58,783 nt of DNA, from positions 1 through 58,783 of the forward strand of contig NZ_JALHRX010000025.1 of assembly GCF_023952475.1 (NCBI RefSeq), in the 5' to 3' direction. A program made the position numbers and the translations under genes. The notes beneath the pieces are model-generated. The model was given only the letters and a program-made list of their open reading frames with translations. It had not been told where the DNA came from and did no database searches. This stretch comes from Cupriavidus sp. WGlv3. Its GTDB lineage: Bacteria; Pseudomonadota; Gammaproteobacteria; Burkholderiales; Burkholderiaceae. The first letter of the stretch is position 1; every line of letters starts with the position of its first letter. Shown here in pieces: positions 6,888 through 15,171 of the stretch.

Positions 6888-8660
6888 TCAGGGTCGTGCG
6901 ATCTGCCGCAGGACCCCGGCCTGTTCTTCGGGATCGTAAGCCTGCAGCAGCTGGTCGACCAGCGGTTCCAGCCGCTCGCAGCTGGCGTGCAGGATTTGCT
7001 GCTTGACGCGCAGCAGTTGCGCCGGGTGCATGGAGAATTCGCGCAGCCCCATGCCCAGCAGCAGCCGCGTCATCGACGGATCGCCCGCCATCTCGCCGCA
7101 CACCGCCACCGGCACGCCGGCGCGGTTGGCTTCGCGGATGGTGCGCGCCACCAGTTGCAGCACCGCCGGATGCAGCGGGTCGAACAGGTGCGCCACGGCG
7201 TTGTCGGCGCGGTCGATCGCCAGCGTGTACTGGATCAGGTCGTTGGTGCCGATGGACAGGAAATCCATCTTGCGCAGGAACAGCGGCAGCAGCAGCACCG
7301 CCGCCGGGATCTCGATCATGGCCCCGACCTTCATGCCGGGGTCGTAGGGTTCGCCGCGCTCGTCCAGCTGGCGCTTGGCCTTGGCGATCAGTGCCAGGGT
7401 CTGGTCGATCTCGCTGGCATGCGCCAGCATCGGCACCAGCAGCCGCACCGGGCCGAAGGCCGAGGCGCGCAGCAACGCGCGCAGCTGGGTCAGGAACATG
7501 CCGGGCTCCGACAGCGACCAGCGGATCGCGCGCAGGCCCAGCGCAGGGTTCAGCGCGGTCTCGAAGTCATCGGCGCGGCCGTCGCCGCGGGCGTCGAGAG
7601 GCTTGTCGGCGCCGATATCGATGGTGCGGATGGTCACCGGCAGCCCGTGCATGGCGTCGACCGCGCCGCGGTACGCCTGGAACTGCTCTTCCTCGCCCGG
7701 CAGCTCGTCGCGCCGGTTCATGAACAGGAACTCGGAGCGGAACAGGCCGACGCCGACCGCGCCGGCGGCCAGCGCGGCGCCGGCATCCTCTGCCATCTCG
7801 ATATTGGCGAGCAGCTCGATCTCGATGCCGTCCAGCGTCACCGCCGGCGTATGGCGCAGGCGCTGCAGGCGCTTCTTCTCCAGCACGCGCTCGCTTTGCC
7901 GGTGGCGGTATTCCTCGAGGATGATGGCGGTGGGGTCGACGATCACCAGGCCGGCGTCGCCGTCGATGATGATCCAGTCATCCTGGCGGATCAGCTCGCT
8001 CGCGCTCTGCACGCCGACCGCGGCCGGGATGTCGAGGCTGCGCGCGACGATGGCGGTATGCGAGGTGCGCCCGCCCAGGTCGGTGACGAAGCCGTGGAAC
8101 ACGGTGTGGCGGAACTGCAGCATGTCGGCGGGCGCGATATCGTGGGCCACCACGATCACGCCGGGCGCGGGCTCGCCGTCGGCGGCCAGCGCGGGCACCG
8201 GCGCCGGCACCAGCACCGGCGCGCCGGCCAGCGCCTTCAGGATGCGCTCCACCACCTGCTGGATGTCGGCCTTGCGCTCGCGCAGGTATTCGTCCTCGAT
8301 CTCGTCGAACTGGCGCATCAGCTCTTCGAGGCGCGTGGTCAGGGCCCACTCGGCGTTGTAGCGCCGGCCCCGGATCAGCGCCTCGGGCTCGCGCGCCAGC
8401 GCCTCGTCGTCGAGGATCATCGCGTGCACGTCGAGGAAGGCGCCCATCTCCTCGGGCGCGTCGCGCGGCAGGTCGCGCTTGAGTGCGGCCAGTTCGGCGC
8501 GCACCGCGGCGCGTGCGGCGCGCAGCCTTTCCACCTCGGCGTCGAGCTGCTCTTCATCGACCAGGTAGTGCGACACGTCCAGCGCCGCGGGCGCAAGCAG
8601 GTGCGCGCGGCCGATGGCGACGCCGCGCGAGACCGGGATGCCGTGCAAGGCGAAAGGCAT
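6888..8660 (-). CDS. ptsI: PTS enzyme I (phosphoenolpyruvate-protein phosphotransferase)
   Basis: 590 residues, slightly longer than the E. coli enzyme. The phosphorylated histidine is His201 in GGRTSHTAIVARS. The PEP-binding barrel motifs follow (GVGLFRSEFLFM, IRTIDIGADKP, GAMIEIPAAV, FLSIGTNDLIQYTLA, CGEMAGDP). It takes phosphate from PEP and passes it to HPr. The gene follows ptsH and a mannose-type EIIA with no sugar permease (EIIB/EIIC) in sight. In Cupriavidus and relatives this incomplete PTS is thought to be regulatory rather than a sugar importer; that role is inferred here from gene content. Confidence 0.97.
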   Translation of the reverse strand: MPFALHGIPVSRGVAIGRAHLLAPAALDVSHYLVDEEQLDAEVERLRAARAAVRAELAALKRDLPRDAPEEMGAFLDVHAMILDDEALAREPEALIRGRRYNAEWALTTRLEELMRQFDEIEDEYLRERKADIQQVVERILKALAGAPVLVPAPVPALAADGEPAPGVIVVAHDIAPADMLQFRHTVFHGFVTDLGGRTSHTAIVARSLDIPAAVGVQSASELIRQDDWIIIDGDAGLVIVDPTAIILEEYRHRQSERVLEKKRLQRLRHTPAVTLDGIEIELLANIEMAEDAGAALAAGAVGVGLFRSEFLFMNRRDELPGEEEQFQAYRGAVDAMHGLPVTIRTIDIGADKPLDARGDGRADDFETALNPALGLRAIRWSLSEPGMFLTQLRALLRASAFGPVRLLVPMLAHASEIDQTLALIAKAKRQLDERGEPYDPGMKVGAMIEIPAAVLLLPLFLRKMDFLSIGTNDLIQYTLAIDRADNAVAHLFDPLHPAVLQLVARTIREANRAGVPVAVCGEMAGDPSMTRLLLGMGLREFSMHPAQLLRVKQQILHASCERLEPLVDQLLQAYDPEEQAGVLRQIARP

Positions 8661-8709
8661 GTACCGCTCCGTCAGGAACGTTTATCAATTCGGGTCAAGG
8701 CCGCCGGCC

Positions 8710-8979
8710 TCACTCCCCTTCACCAAAGCGGTTGGCGATCAGTGCCAGCAGCGCGTCCATCGCTTCCTGCTCGTCGGGACCGTCGGTTTCGATGGTGATG
8801 GTCGAGCCGATCCCGGCGGCCAGCATCATCACGCCCATGATGCTCTTGGCATCCACCTGGCGTCCGTTGCGGGACATCTTGACCTGGCTGACGAAGTTGC
8901 CGGCGAGCTGGGTCAGCTTGGCGGACGCGCGTGCGTGCAGTCCGAGTTTATTGATGATGGTGGTGTCCCTCTGCAGCAT
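8710..8979 (-). CDS. ptsH: Phosphocarrier protein HPr
   Basis: 89 residues with His15 in the site LGLHARAS, the residue phosphorylated by enzyme I, and Ser46 in the segment AKSIMGV, the site used by HPr kinase in organisms that have one. The ATG at 8979 lies inside the 3' end of the upstream EIIA gene (32-base overlap), so translation of the two is probably coupled. The second-site Ser46 context is intact; HPr kinase itself is not in this window. Confidence 0.97.
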   Translation of the reverse strand: MLQRDTTIINKLGLHARASAKLTQLAGNFVSQVKMSRNGRQVDAKSIMGVMMLAAGIGSTITIETDGPDEQEAMDALLALIANRFGEGE

Positions 8980-9403
8980 ATTTGTCGGGATGATTGGCGG
9001 TTTGATTCTGGACGGTGGTGGTGCCGACCTGCAGCACGCCCTGCGAGCCGCCGGCCAGCGCCTTGGTGGCAAGCTGGTCGAGCTTCTCGGCCCGGTAGCA
9101 GATGGCACGGACCAGCATGGGAAGGTTGACGCCGGCCAGCACGCGCACGCGGCCCGGCTCGGCCAGGCGCGCGGCGATATTGGCGGGGGTGGCGCCGAAG
9201 ATGTCGGTCAGGACCAGCGCGCCGTTGTCTTCGCAGATGGCATCCAGCCGGCGCCTGGCCTCGGCCAGCACGGCGGCGGGATCGGCATCGGGAAGGACGT
9301 CGATGGCTTCCAGCCGCTGCGGCTGGCCACAGTAGACGTGGGCGGCGCAATCGCGCAAGGCTGACGCCAGCGGGGTGTGCGCGATGATCAGGATGCCTGC
9401 CAT
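8948..9403 (-). CDS. Mannose-family PTS EIIA domain protein
   Basis: 151 residues matching the single-domain EIIA-Man type: MAGILIIAHTPLASAL places the phospho-accepting histidine at residue 9, and LVLTDIFGATPANIAARL is the second family signature. There is no EIIB, EIIC or EIID next to it. Together with HPr and enzyme I it makes a phosphorelay without a transporter. The last residues before the stop are GHHHHQ, a natural His run encoded where the gene overlaps the ptsH start. It lies 77 bases downstream of gshB and may be co-transcribed with gshAB. Confidence 0.93.
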   Translation of the reverse strand: MAGILIIAHTPLASALRDCAAHVYCGQPQRLEAIDVLPDADPAAVLAEARRRLDAICEDNGALVLTDIFGATPANIAARLAEPGRVRVLAGVNLPMLVRAICYRAEKLDQLATKALAGGSQGVLQVGTTTVQNQTANHPDKYAAEGHHHHQ

Positions 9404-9480
9404 GATGGTGAATCCGTTGGATTGCCCCGATTGTAGCAGGCGCCCCCCGCGCTCCCGCTGCCCGTCGGGGCCGGTGGCGC

Positions 9481-10446
9481 CTAGCTGCCGGCAGCGCTGA
9501 CGGCGTGTTCCAGCGCGTCGATGAACATCGCCGCGACATGGAAGCCGGTCTGCTGGGTGATCTCCTGGAAACAGGTCGGGCTCGTCACATTGATCTCGGT
9601 CAGGTAGTCGCCGATGACGTCCAGGCCGACCAGCAGCAGGCCCTGCCCCCACAGCCCCGGCGCCAGCGCCTCGGCGATCTCGCGGTCGCGCCGGCTCAGC
9701 TCCTGGGCGCGGCCAGTGCCGCCCGCGGCGAGGTTGCCGCGCACTTCGCCGGCCATCGGCACGCGCGCCAGCGAATACGGCACCGGCACGCCGCCGATCA
9801 GCAGCACGCGCTTGTCGCCGTCCTTGATCGCCGGGATATAGCGCTGCACCATCAGCGAGCGGGCGCCGTCCTGGCCCAGCGTCTCGACGATCGCGGCCAG
9901 GTTCATGCCGTCCGCGCCGACCCGGAACACGCCCATGCCGCCCATGCCGTCGAGCGGCTTGACGATGATGTCGCGGTGCTCGGCGTGGAAATCGCGGATG
10001 CGCGCCAGGTCGCGCGTGACCAGCGTCGGCGTGATGAATTCCGGGTACTGCGCAATCGCCAGCTTTTCGGAATGATCGCGGATCGCCCGCGGCTTGTTGA
10101 AGACGCGCGCGCCCTGGGCCTCGGCCAGTTCCAGCAGCCAGGTGCTGGTTACGTACTCCATGTCGAAGGGCGGGTCCTTGCGCATCAGCACCGCATCGAA
10201 GGCCGACAGCGGCTCGAGCGCGCTGTTGCCTTCGCGGTACCAGTCGCCGTGTCCCGCGCCATCCTCACCGGTGAGGTGCAGGCGCGTGGCCACGGTCTCG
10301 ACCGTGCGCCCGGACAGCGCCAGCTGCGGCTGCAGGCACCAGTACAACTCGTGGCCGCGCGCGGCGGCCTCGGCCATCATGGCGTAGGTGGAGTCCTTGT
10401 AGGTCTTGAAGGTCTCCAGCGGATCGGTGATGAAGAGGATGCGCAT
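9481..10446 (-). CDS. gshB: Glutathione synthetase
   Basis: 321 residues, typical for the bacterial ATP-grasp enzyme. Landmarks are the N-terminal MRILFITDPLETFKTYKDS, the ATP-grasp core IVKPLDGMGGMGVFRV, and the C-terminal EINVTSPTCFQEI with the magnesium-binding residues. It joins gamma-glutamylcysteine and glycine. The ATG at 10446 is the conserved N-terminus; the same frame stays open upstream only as a shadow of gshA. Just 8 bases separate it from the gshA stop, so the two steps of glutathione synthesis are one transcription unit. Confidence 0.97.
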   Translation of the reverse strand: MRILFITDPLETFKTYKDSTYAMMAEAAARGHELYWCLQPQLALSGRTVETVATRLHLTGEDGAGHGDWYREGNSALEPLSAFDAVLMRKDPPFDMEYVTSTWLLELAEAQGARVFNKPRAIRDHSEKLAIAQYPEFITPTLVTRDLARIRDFHAEHRDIIVKPLDGMGGMGVFRVGADGMNLAAIVETLGQDGARSLMVQRYIPAIKDGDKRVLLIGGVPVPYSLARVPMAGEVRGNLAAGGTGRAQELSRRDREIAEALAPGLWGQGLLLVGLDVIGDYLTEINVTSPTCFQEITQQTGFHVAAMFIDALEHAVSAAGS

Positions 10447-10454
10447 GGTGGCGT

Positions 10455-11750
10455 TCAGATGATCGGGTTGGGGTCGGTCTTCTCGAGCTCCAGCGATGCC
10501 GCCAGCAAGGCCAGCCGCGCCACCACGCCATACATGTAGAAGCGGTTCGGCACCGCCGCGCCCGGCTTGGCGTGGCTGTCCGGGATGCCGTTGGGGGCGA
10601 ACGCCAGCGGCACGAAATGCATGCCCGGCGCGTTCAGGTTCTCGTCGTTGCCGCGGCCGGTGTGCACGCGGTAGAAGCCGCCCACCACATAGCGGTCGAT
10701 CATGTACACCACCGGCTCGGCCACCGCCTCGTTGACCTTCTCGAAGGTGTGCACGCCCTCCTGGATGATGACGTCGCTGACCTCCAGACCCTCCTTGACC
10801 ACGCTCATCTTGTTGCGCTCTTTCCGGTTCAGGCCCTTGATCTCGGACGGGTCGCGCACGGTCATGATGCCCATGCCATAGGTGCCGGCATCGGCCTTGA
10901 CCACCACGTACGGCGTTTCCTTGATGCCGTACTCGCGGTACTTCTTGGCGATCTTCTTCAGCACGCCCTCGACCGCGTCGGCCAGTTCCTCCTCGCCCAC
11001 GCGCTCGTGGAAATTCACGCCGGTGGTACGGGCGAAGTACGGGTTGACCATCCACGGGTCGATGTCGATCAGCTTGGCGAACTTCTTCGCCACCTCGTCA
11101 TAGGCGGAAAAGTGGCTGCTCTTGCGACGCGTGGACCAGCCGGCGTGCAGCGGCGGCAGCAGGTACTGCTCGTTGATGTTTTCCAGGATCGGCGGAATGC
11201 CGGCCGACAGGTCGTTGTTGAGCAGGATCGAACAGGGGTCGAAGTCCTTCAGGCCCAGCCGGCGGCTCTTGGTGCCCAGGCGCGCCAGCGGCTCGACCAC
11301 CAGGGTCTGGCCGTCGGGCAGCTCGATCGGGGTCGGTTCGGTGATTTCCTCGGAAAGCGAGCCCAGGCGCACGTTCAGCCCGGCCTGGCGCATGATCAGC
11401 GACAGCCGCGCCACGTTCTGCAGGTAGAACATATTGCGGGTGTGGCGCTCCGGGATCAGCAGCAGGTTCTTGGCATCCGGGCAGATCTTCTCGATCGCCG
11501 CCATCGCCGCCTGCACCGCCAGCGGCAGCATCTCGGGGGCCAGGTTGTTGAAGCCGCCCGGGAACAGGTTGGTATCGACCGGCGCCAGCTTGAAGCCGGC
11601 GTTGCGCAGGTCCACCGAGCAATAGAACGGGGGCGTATGCTCCTGCCATTCCAGCCTGAACCAGCGCTCGATGGACGGCGTCGCGTCCAGGATCTTCTTT
11701 TCCAGTTCGAGCAGCGGACCGTTCAGCGCGGTGATGAGATGCGGGACCAT
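10455..11750 (-). CDS. gshA: Glutamate-cysteine ligase (proteobacterial ATP-grasp type)
   Basis: 431 residues of the glutamate-cysteine ligase family common in beta-proteobacteria, not the E. coli type. Recognisable segments include DTNLFPGGFNNLAPE, LLIPERHTRNMFYLQN, VVVKADAGTYGMGIMTV and NRFYMYGVVARLALLA. It makes gamma-glutamylcysteine, the first step to glutathione. Two starts compete: ATG at 11750 has AGG six bases upstream and begins MVPHLITAL; ATG at 11756 has almost no spacing to that AGG. The former is preferred. It leads the probable gshA-gshB-EIIA-ptsH-ptsI unit. Confidence 0.95.
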   Translation of the reverse strand: MVPHLITALNGPLLELEKKILDATPSIERWFRLEWQEHTPPFYCSVDLRNAGFKLAPVDTNLFPGGFNNLAPEMLPLAVQAAMAAIEKICPDAKNLLLIPERHTRNMFYLQNVARLSLIMRQAGLNVRLGSLSEEITEPTPIELPDGQTLVVEPLARLGTKSRRLGLKDFDPCSILLNNDLSAGIPPILENINEQYLLPPLHAGWSTRRKSSHFSAYDEVAKKFAKLIDIDPWMVNPYFARTTGVNFHERVGEEELADAVEGVLKKIAKKYREYGIKETPYVVVKADAGTYGMGIMTVRDPSEIKGLNRKERNKMSVVKEGLEVSDVIIQEGVHTFEKVNEAVAEPVVYMIDRYVVGGFYRVHTGRGNDENLNAPGMHFVPLAFAPNGIPDSHAKPGAAVPNRFYMYGVVARLALLAASLELEKTDPNPII

Positions 11751-11756
11751 ATCCAT

Positions 11757-12225
11757 CCTATAGATCGTCTTAATCGTTCGCCCCGATTGTAGAGGAACGG
11801 CCAACCAGGCGCTGGCACACCCTTTATAAGGATATGCAGCGCCTGGCATAAGGGATAACCATATGGGGATGGGCGGCGCGAAATAAAGAGGCCGCGCCGG
11901 CGACCGCGTCCGGGCAAAAAAAAGCGCGGCGATGCCGCGCTTTTAAATGGCCTGACAGATACGGGGAGCGTTCTGCAGGTGGAGGAAACTGCCTCAGTGG
12001 CAATGTATGTGCGCCGCACATTAAAGACAATTGAAGCTTTTTAAGATCGGAGTTAAGCACTTTGCGAAAAGCCCGCGCGCGGCGCACGGGATTGCCGGCT
12101 TGCCCGCGCCGGCACTGGGCTAGCCGGTTTCACTGACAATTGGGATGAGCGTCGTGATGGGCCTGTCCGCGCGTGCGACGTCTGTTGGCCGCAGGCAAAT
12201 GTCTGCAACCCCGCTCAACGCAACA
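11757..12225. other. Gene-free gap between gshA and the amtB terminator; possible minus-strand sRNA
   Basis: No convincing protein gene lies here. It holds a strong hairpin terminator at 11920-11944 whose longer U tract serves minus-strand transcription, yet the next upstream minus-strand gene, amtB, already has its own terminator at 12231-12254. The roughly 280 bases between the two terminators could therefore encode a short RNA. A 7-bp inverted repeat around one base (ATGTGCG c CGCACAT, 12007-12021) sits in an AT-richer patch that also has runs such as CTTTTTAAG. The gshA promoter must lie in the part nearest 11750. A 6S-like identity was considered and could not be supported. Confidence 0.35.
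11920..11944 (-). terminator. Strong Rho-independent terminator in the gshA-amtB gap
   Basis: AAAAGCGCGGC, loop GAT, GCCGCGCTTTT: an 11-bp perfect stem. On the minus strand it is followed by eight T in all, and on the plus strand by four, so it could act in both directions but better on minus. No known gene ends at it. Confidence 0.8.
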
Positions 12226-12230
12226 AAGTA

Positions 12231-12254
12231 AAAAAGCCCGGCACGCAGCCGGGC
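12231..12254 (-). terminator. Rho-independent terminator after amtB
   Basis: GCCCGGC (12236-12242), loop ACGCA, GCCGGGC (12248-12254). On the minus strand it is followed by TTTTTTACTTT. It sits about 50 bases beyond the amtB stop. Confidence 0.88.
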
Positions 12255-12307
12255 AAAACTCCTGAGAGCAGATTCCCAATCAGCTCTCCAGCACAACACC
12301 TTTGCGC

Positions 12308-13867
12308 TCAGCCTTCGTAGGCGGTCTCGCCATGCGAGGTGATATCCAGGCCTTCGCGCTCTTCGTCTTCCGGCACGCGCAGCCCGATCAGCATGTCCAC
12401 CAGCTTGAAGGCGACGAAGGCCACCACGCCGGACCACACCACGGTGGTCAGCACGCCTTCGAACTGCACCCACAGCTGGCCGGCGATCGAGTAGTCATCC
12501 GCCACCTTGTTGGCGACGTAGTCGTAGATGCCGGTGCCGCCCAGGCTGGGCGCGGCGAACACGCCGGTCAGCAGCGCGCCGACGATACCGCCCACGCCAT
12601 GCACGCCGAACACGTCCAGCGAGTCGTCCATGCCCAGCATGCGCTTCAGTCCGGTCACGCCCCACAGGCACAGCAGGCCGGCCACCAGGCCCATCACGAT
12701 CGAGCCCATCGGACCGACGAAGCCCGCGGCCGGGGTGATCGCCACCAGGCCCGCGACCGCGCCCGAGGCACCGCCCAGCATCGACGGCTTGCCCTTGCCG
12801 ATCCACTCGCCGAAGGTCCACGACAGCACCGCGGCGCAGGTCGCCAGCAGCGTGTTGACGAAGGCCAGCGCGGCCGAGCCGTTGGCTTCCAGCGCCGAAC
12901 CGGCGTTGAAGCCGAACCAGCCGAACCACAGCAGCGAGGCACCCACCATAGTGAAGGTCAGGCTGTGCGGACGGATCGCCTCGCGGCCGAAGCCGATGCG
13001 CTTGCCGAACATGAAGGCCCCCACCAGGCCGGCCACCGCTGCATTGATGTGGACCACGGTGCCGCCGGCAAAGTCCAGCGCGCCCTTCTGGAACAGCCAG
13101 CCGGCCTTGGCCGTTGCCGCGGTGCCGGCGGCGGCGTCGGTGTAGGCGTCGGGACCCGGCCAGAACCACACCATGTGGGCGATCGGCAGGTAGGCGAAGG
13201 TGAACCACAGCACCACGAACACCAGCACCGCCGAGAAGCGCGCGCGCTCGGCGAAGGCGCCGATGATCAGGCCGCAGGTGATGCAGGCGAATGCGCACTG
13301 GAAGGCAAAGTAGCCCAGTTCGGGCAGCACCACGCCCTTGCTGAAGGTGGCGGCCACGGCGTCGACCGTCAGCCCCTTCATGAAGAGCCGGTCGGTGCCG
13401 CCGAAGAAGGCATTGCCCTCGGTGAAGGCAAAGCTGTAGCCGTAGATGGCCCACAGCAGCGCCACCAGCGAGAAGATCACCAGACACTGCATCAGCACCG
13501 ACAGCATGTTCTTGGAGCGCACCAGGCCGCCGTAGAACAGCGCCAGGCCAGGCAGCGTCATCAGGATCACGAACGCGGTCGAGACCAGCAGCCAGGCGGT
13601 GTCGCCCTTGTTGGGCACGGGCGCCGCCGGCGCGGCGGCGGCTTCAGCCGGTGCAGCCGCGGCAGGCGCCGCTGCAGGCGCCACAGCGGGCGCCGCAGCC
13701 GGGGCTGCCGCAGCCGCTGCGGCGGCCGGCGCGGAAGGGGCGGCGGCCGAAGCCTCGGCGGCCGGCTTGTCCTGCGCGGCGGCCGGGCTTGACATGCCGA
13801 CGCCGGCCGTGCCGATGGCCAGCGCCATCGCGCCCGCCGTCAGGAATCGCTTGATCCAGGTTTTCAT
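12308..13867 (-). CDS. amtB: Ammonium transporter AmtB
   Basis: 519 residues. The N-terminus is a signal-peptide-like helix (MKTWIKRFLTAGAMALAIG) followed by about 50 residues made almost only of Ala and Pro (roughly 33-85). The 11-helix Amt core starts near GDTAWLLVSTAFV. The twin pore histidines are His273 (VVHINAAVAG) and His423 (GVHGVGGIVG), 150 residues apart as in E. coli His168 and His318. It moves ammonium across the inner membrane and is gated by the PII protein GlnK, whose gene is directly upstream (32-base gap). The Ala/Pro linker is unusual in length and may place the mature N-terminus far into the periplasm. Confidence 0.97.
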   Translation of the reverse strand: MKTWIKRFLTAGAMALAIGTAGVGMSSPAAAQDKPAAEASAAAPSAPAAAAAAAAPAAAPAVAPAAAPAAAAPAEAAAAPAAPVPNKGDTAWLLVSTAFVILMTLPGLALFYGGLVRSKNMLSVLMQCLVIFSLVALLWAIYGYSFAFTEGNAFFGGTDRLFMKGLTVDAVAATFSKGVVLPELGYFAFQCAFACITCGLIIGAFAERARFSAVLVFVVLWFTFAYLPIAHMVWFWPGPDAYTDAAAGTAATAKAGWLFQKGALDFAGGTVVHINAAVAGLVGAFMFGKRIGFGREAIRPHSLTFTMVGASLLWFGWFGFNAGSALEANGSAALAFVNTLLATCAAVLSWTFGEWIGKGKPSMLGGASGAVAGLVAITPAAGFVGPMGSIVMGLVAGLLCLWGVTGLKRMLGMDDSLDVFGVHGVGGIVGALLTGVFAAPSLGGTGIYDYVANKVADDYSIAGQLWVQFEGVLTTVVWSGVVAFVAFKLVDMLIGLRVPEDEEREGLDITSHGETAYEG

Positions 13868-13899
13868 GGAATTCACCTTTGTCTCTATGCTGTCTTGGG

Positions 13900-14238
13900 T
13901 CACAGGGCATCGCCGCCGGTTTCGCCGGTGCGGATGCGGATGACCTGCTCGATCGGGGCCACGAAGATCTTGCCGTCGCCGATCTTGCCGGTGCGGGCCG
14001 ATTTCTCGACCGCCTCGATGGCGCGCTCGACCACGTCGTCGGGCACCGCCACCTCGATCTTCACCTTGGGCAGGAAGTCGACGATGTATTCGGCGCCGCG
14101 GTACAGCTCGGTATGGCCCTTCTGGCGGCCGAAGCCTTTCACTTCGGTCACGGTGATGCCGGACACGCCCACGTCCGACAGCGCTTCGCGCACCTCGTCG
14201 AGCTTGAACGGCTTGATGACTGCGATGATGAGTTTCAT
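13900..14238 (-). CDS. glnK: Nitrogen regulatory PII protein GlnK
   Basis: 112 residues, exactly PII size. The T-loop carries Tyr51 in RGAEYIVDF, the residue uridylylated under nitrogen limitation. The signature regions KGFGRQKGHTELYRG and GKIGDGKIFVAPIE are intact. GlnK senses ATP/ADP and 2-oxoglutarate and plugs AmtB when nitrogen is plentiful. Linkage to amtB favours naming it glnK rather than glnB. It is the middle gene of a three-gene unit behind a sigma-54 promoter, which fits NtrC control. Confidence 0.97.
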   Translation of the reverse strand: MKLIIAVIKPFKLDEVREALSDVGVSGITVTEVKGFGRQKGHTELYRGAEYIVDFLPKVKIEVAVPDDVVERAIEAVEKSARTGKIGDGKIFVAPIEQVIRIRTGETGGDAL

Positions 14239-14290
14239 CAGGATTCTCCTGGGAGCGGACCGGCATCAGCCCGCCCGGGCTGCGTCAGAG

Positions 14291-15073
14291 TTAGAAAGTC
14301 TTGGTGATCGAGGCCCAGGCCGCGGCCTTGCCCAGGTAGCGGCCGCGGTTGGCGCTGGTGTAGGCCACTTCCTTGGCGTTGGTGTCGACATAGGCGACCG
14401 CCAGCGCAAAGCCCTTGCCCAGGTCCTTGGTCAGGCCGATCTTCCAGTCGGTGTACGAGGCATCGCTGTTGTGCTTCACGCCCTGGTAGCCGACGTGCGC
14501 GTTCAGCGTCAGGTCCCAGAAGTTCAGCGGCACGTTGGCGCTCAGGTCGACGTAGTAGCTGTTCTTGCTGTCGGCCCAGCCAAACAGGTTGGTGACCGAG
14601 TGCGAGTACTTCAGGAACACCGGGCCCCAGCCAACCCCGGCATACAGCTCGGTGGTGTACGGCCGCGGGTTGTTGTAGCCGCCCGGGTAGTAGTACTCGA
14701 GGACGCCCAGGTCATAGGCGAATTCGGTGCCGGCGACTTTGAAGGTGTTCTTGAAGCCGCCGTAGAAGTCCATCTCGACCGGCGCCGACACCGCCGGGTT
14801 GGCGTCTTCCAGCCAGCTGATGCTGGAGTTCCAGTTGCCCAGGTAGAAGCCGCTTTCGTGCGCGTAGTCGAAACCACCCTGGATCGCCGGGCGCAGGTTG
14901 GTCTGGCTGATGCCGCGGTAGCGGTAGTCCGTGACCAGCGACACGTTGGCCGTGAACGTATGCGGCGAGGCCGGCGCGGCAGCCGGGGCCGCGGCGTCGG
15001 TGCTCTGCGCCAGGGCGCCGCCGGCGGCACTGGCCAGGACCATCGCGCTGACTGCAAGGGCCAACTTCTTCAT
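14291..15073 (-). CDS. TorF-family putative outer-membrane porin
   Basis: 260 residues with a signal peptide (cut near ALAQS), then alternating strands rich in aromatic residues and glycine, ending in WASITKTF, the terminal Phe typical of outer-membrane beta-barrels. It resembles the TorF/Gcw_chp putative porins (SLVTDYRYRGISQTNLRPAIQGG). The substrate is unknown. It is the first gene of the unit torF-glnK-amtB, so it is predicted to be made under nitrogen limitation and might let small nitrogen compounds across the outer membrane. That last point is inference from linkage. Confidence 0.88.
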   Translation of the reverse strand: MKKLALAVSAMVLASAAGGALAQSTDAAAPAAAPASPHTFTANVSLVTDYRYRGISQTNLRPAIQGGFDYAHESGFYLGNWNSSISWLEDANPAVSAPVEMDFYGGFKNTFKVAGTEFAYDLGVLEYYYPGGYNNPRPYTTELYAGVGWGPVFLKYSHSVTNLFGWADSKNSYYVDLSANVPLNFWDLTLNAHVGYQGVKHNSDASYTDWKIGLTKDLGKGFALAVAYVDTNAKEVAYTSANRGRYLGKAAAWASITKTF

Positions 15074-15155
15074 GGGGTTTTTCTCCTTTTGCTGATGGCT
15101 CGGATTTCGTTTAGTTGGATTCCGGTAAAGCTTTGAGGCAGCTCGCCCTCACTAC

Positions 15156-15171
15156 TGCAACTGCCGTGCCA
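15156..15171 (-). promoter_or_regulatory. Sigma-54 promoter for the porin-glnK-amtB unit
   Basis: Read on the minus strand the sequence is TGGCACGGCAGTTGCA, a full match to the -24/-12 consensus TGGCACG-N4-TTGCW. It lies 83 bases upstream of the porin start. Sigma-54 control of glnK-amtB through NtrC is well known in proteobacteria. I did not find a clear NtrC palindrome upstream. The rest of 15074-15462 shows no gene and should also hold the ubiK promoter. Confidence 0.9.

Noticed and set aside
8948..8970. GHHHHQ at the end of the EIIA-like protein as a purification tag or vector trace
   Set aside because: The codons lie in natural chromosomal sequence overlapping the ptsH start, so it is a by-product of the overlap.
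11945..12120. 6S RNA (ssrS) between gshA and amtB
   Set aside because: The gap ends with a terminator, but I could not find the long two-armed stem with the central bubble expected of 6S RNA, so only a generic sRNA candidate was kept.
12302..13792. Long plus-strand frame opposite amtB (496 codons)
   Set aside because: It is an antisense shadow produced by high GC and codon bias; amtB has clear domains and the shadow protein shows low-complexity His/Arg/Gln text without any motif.
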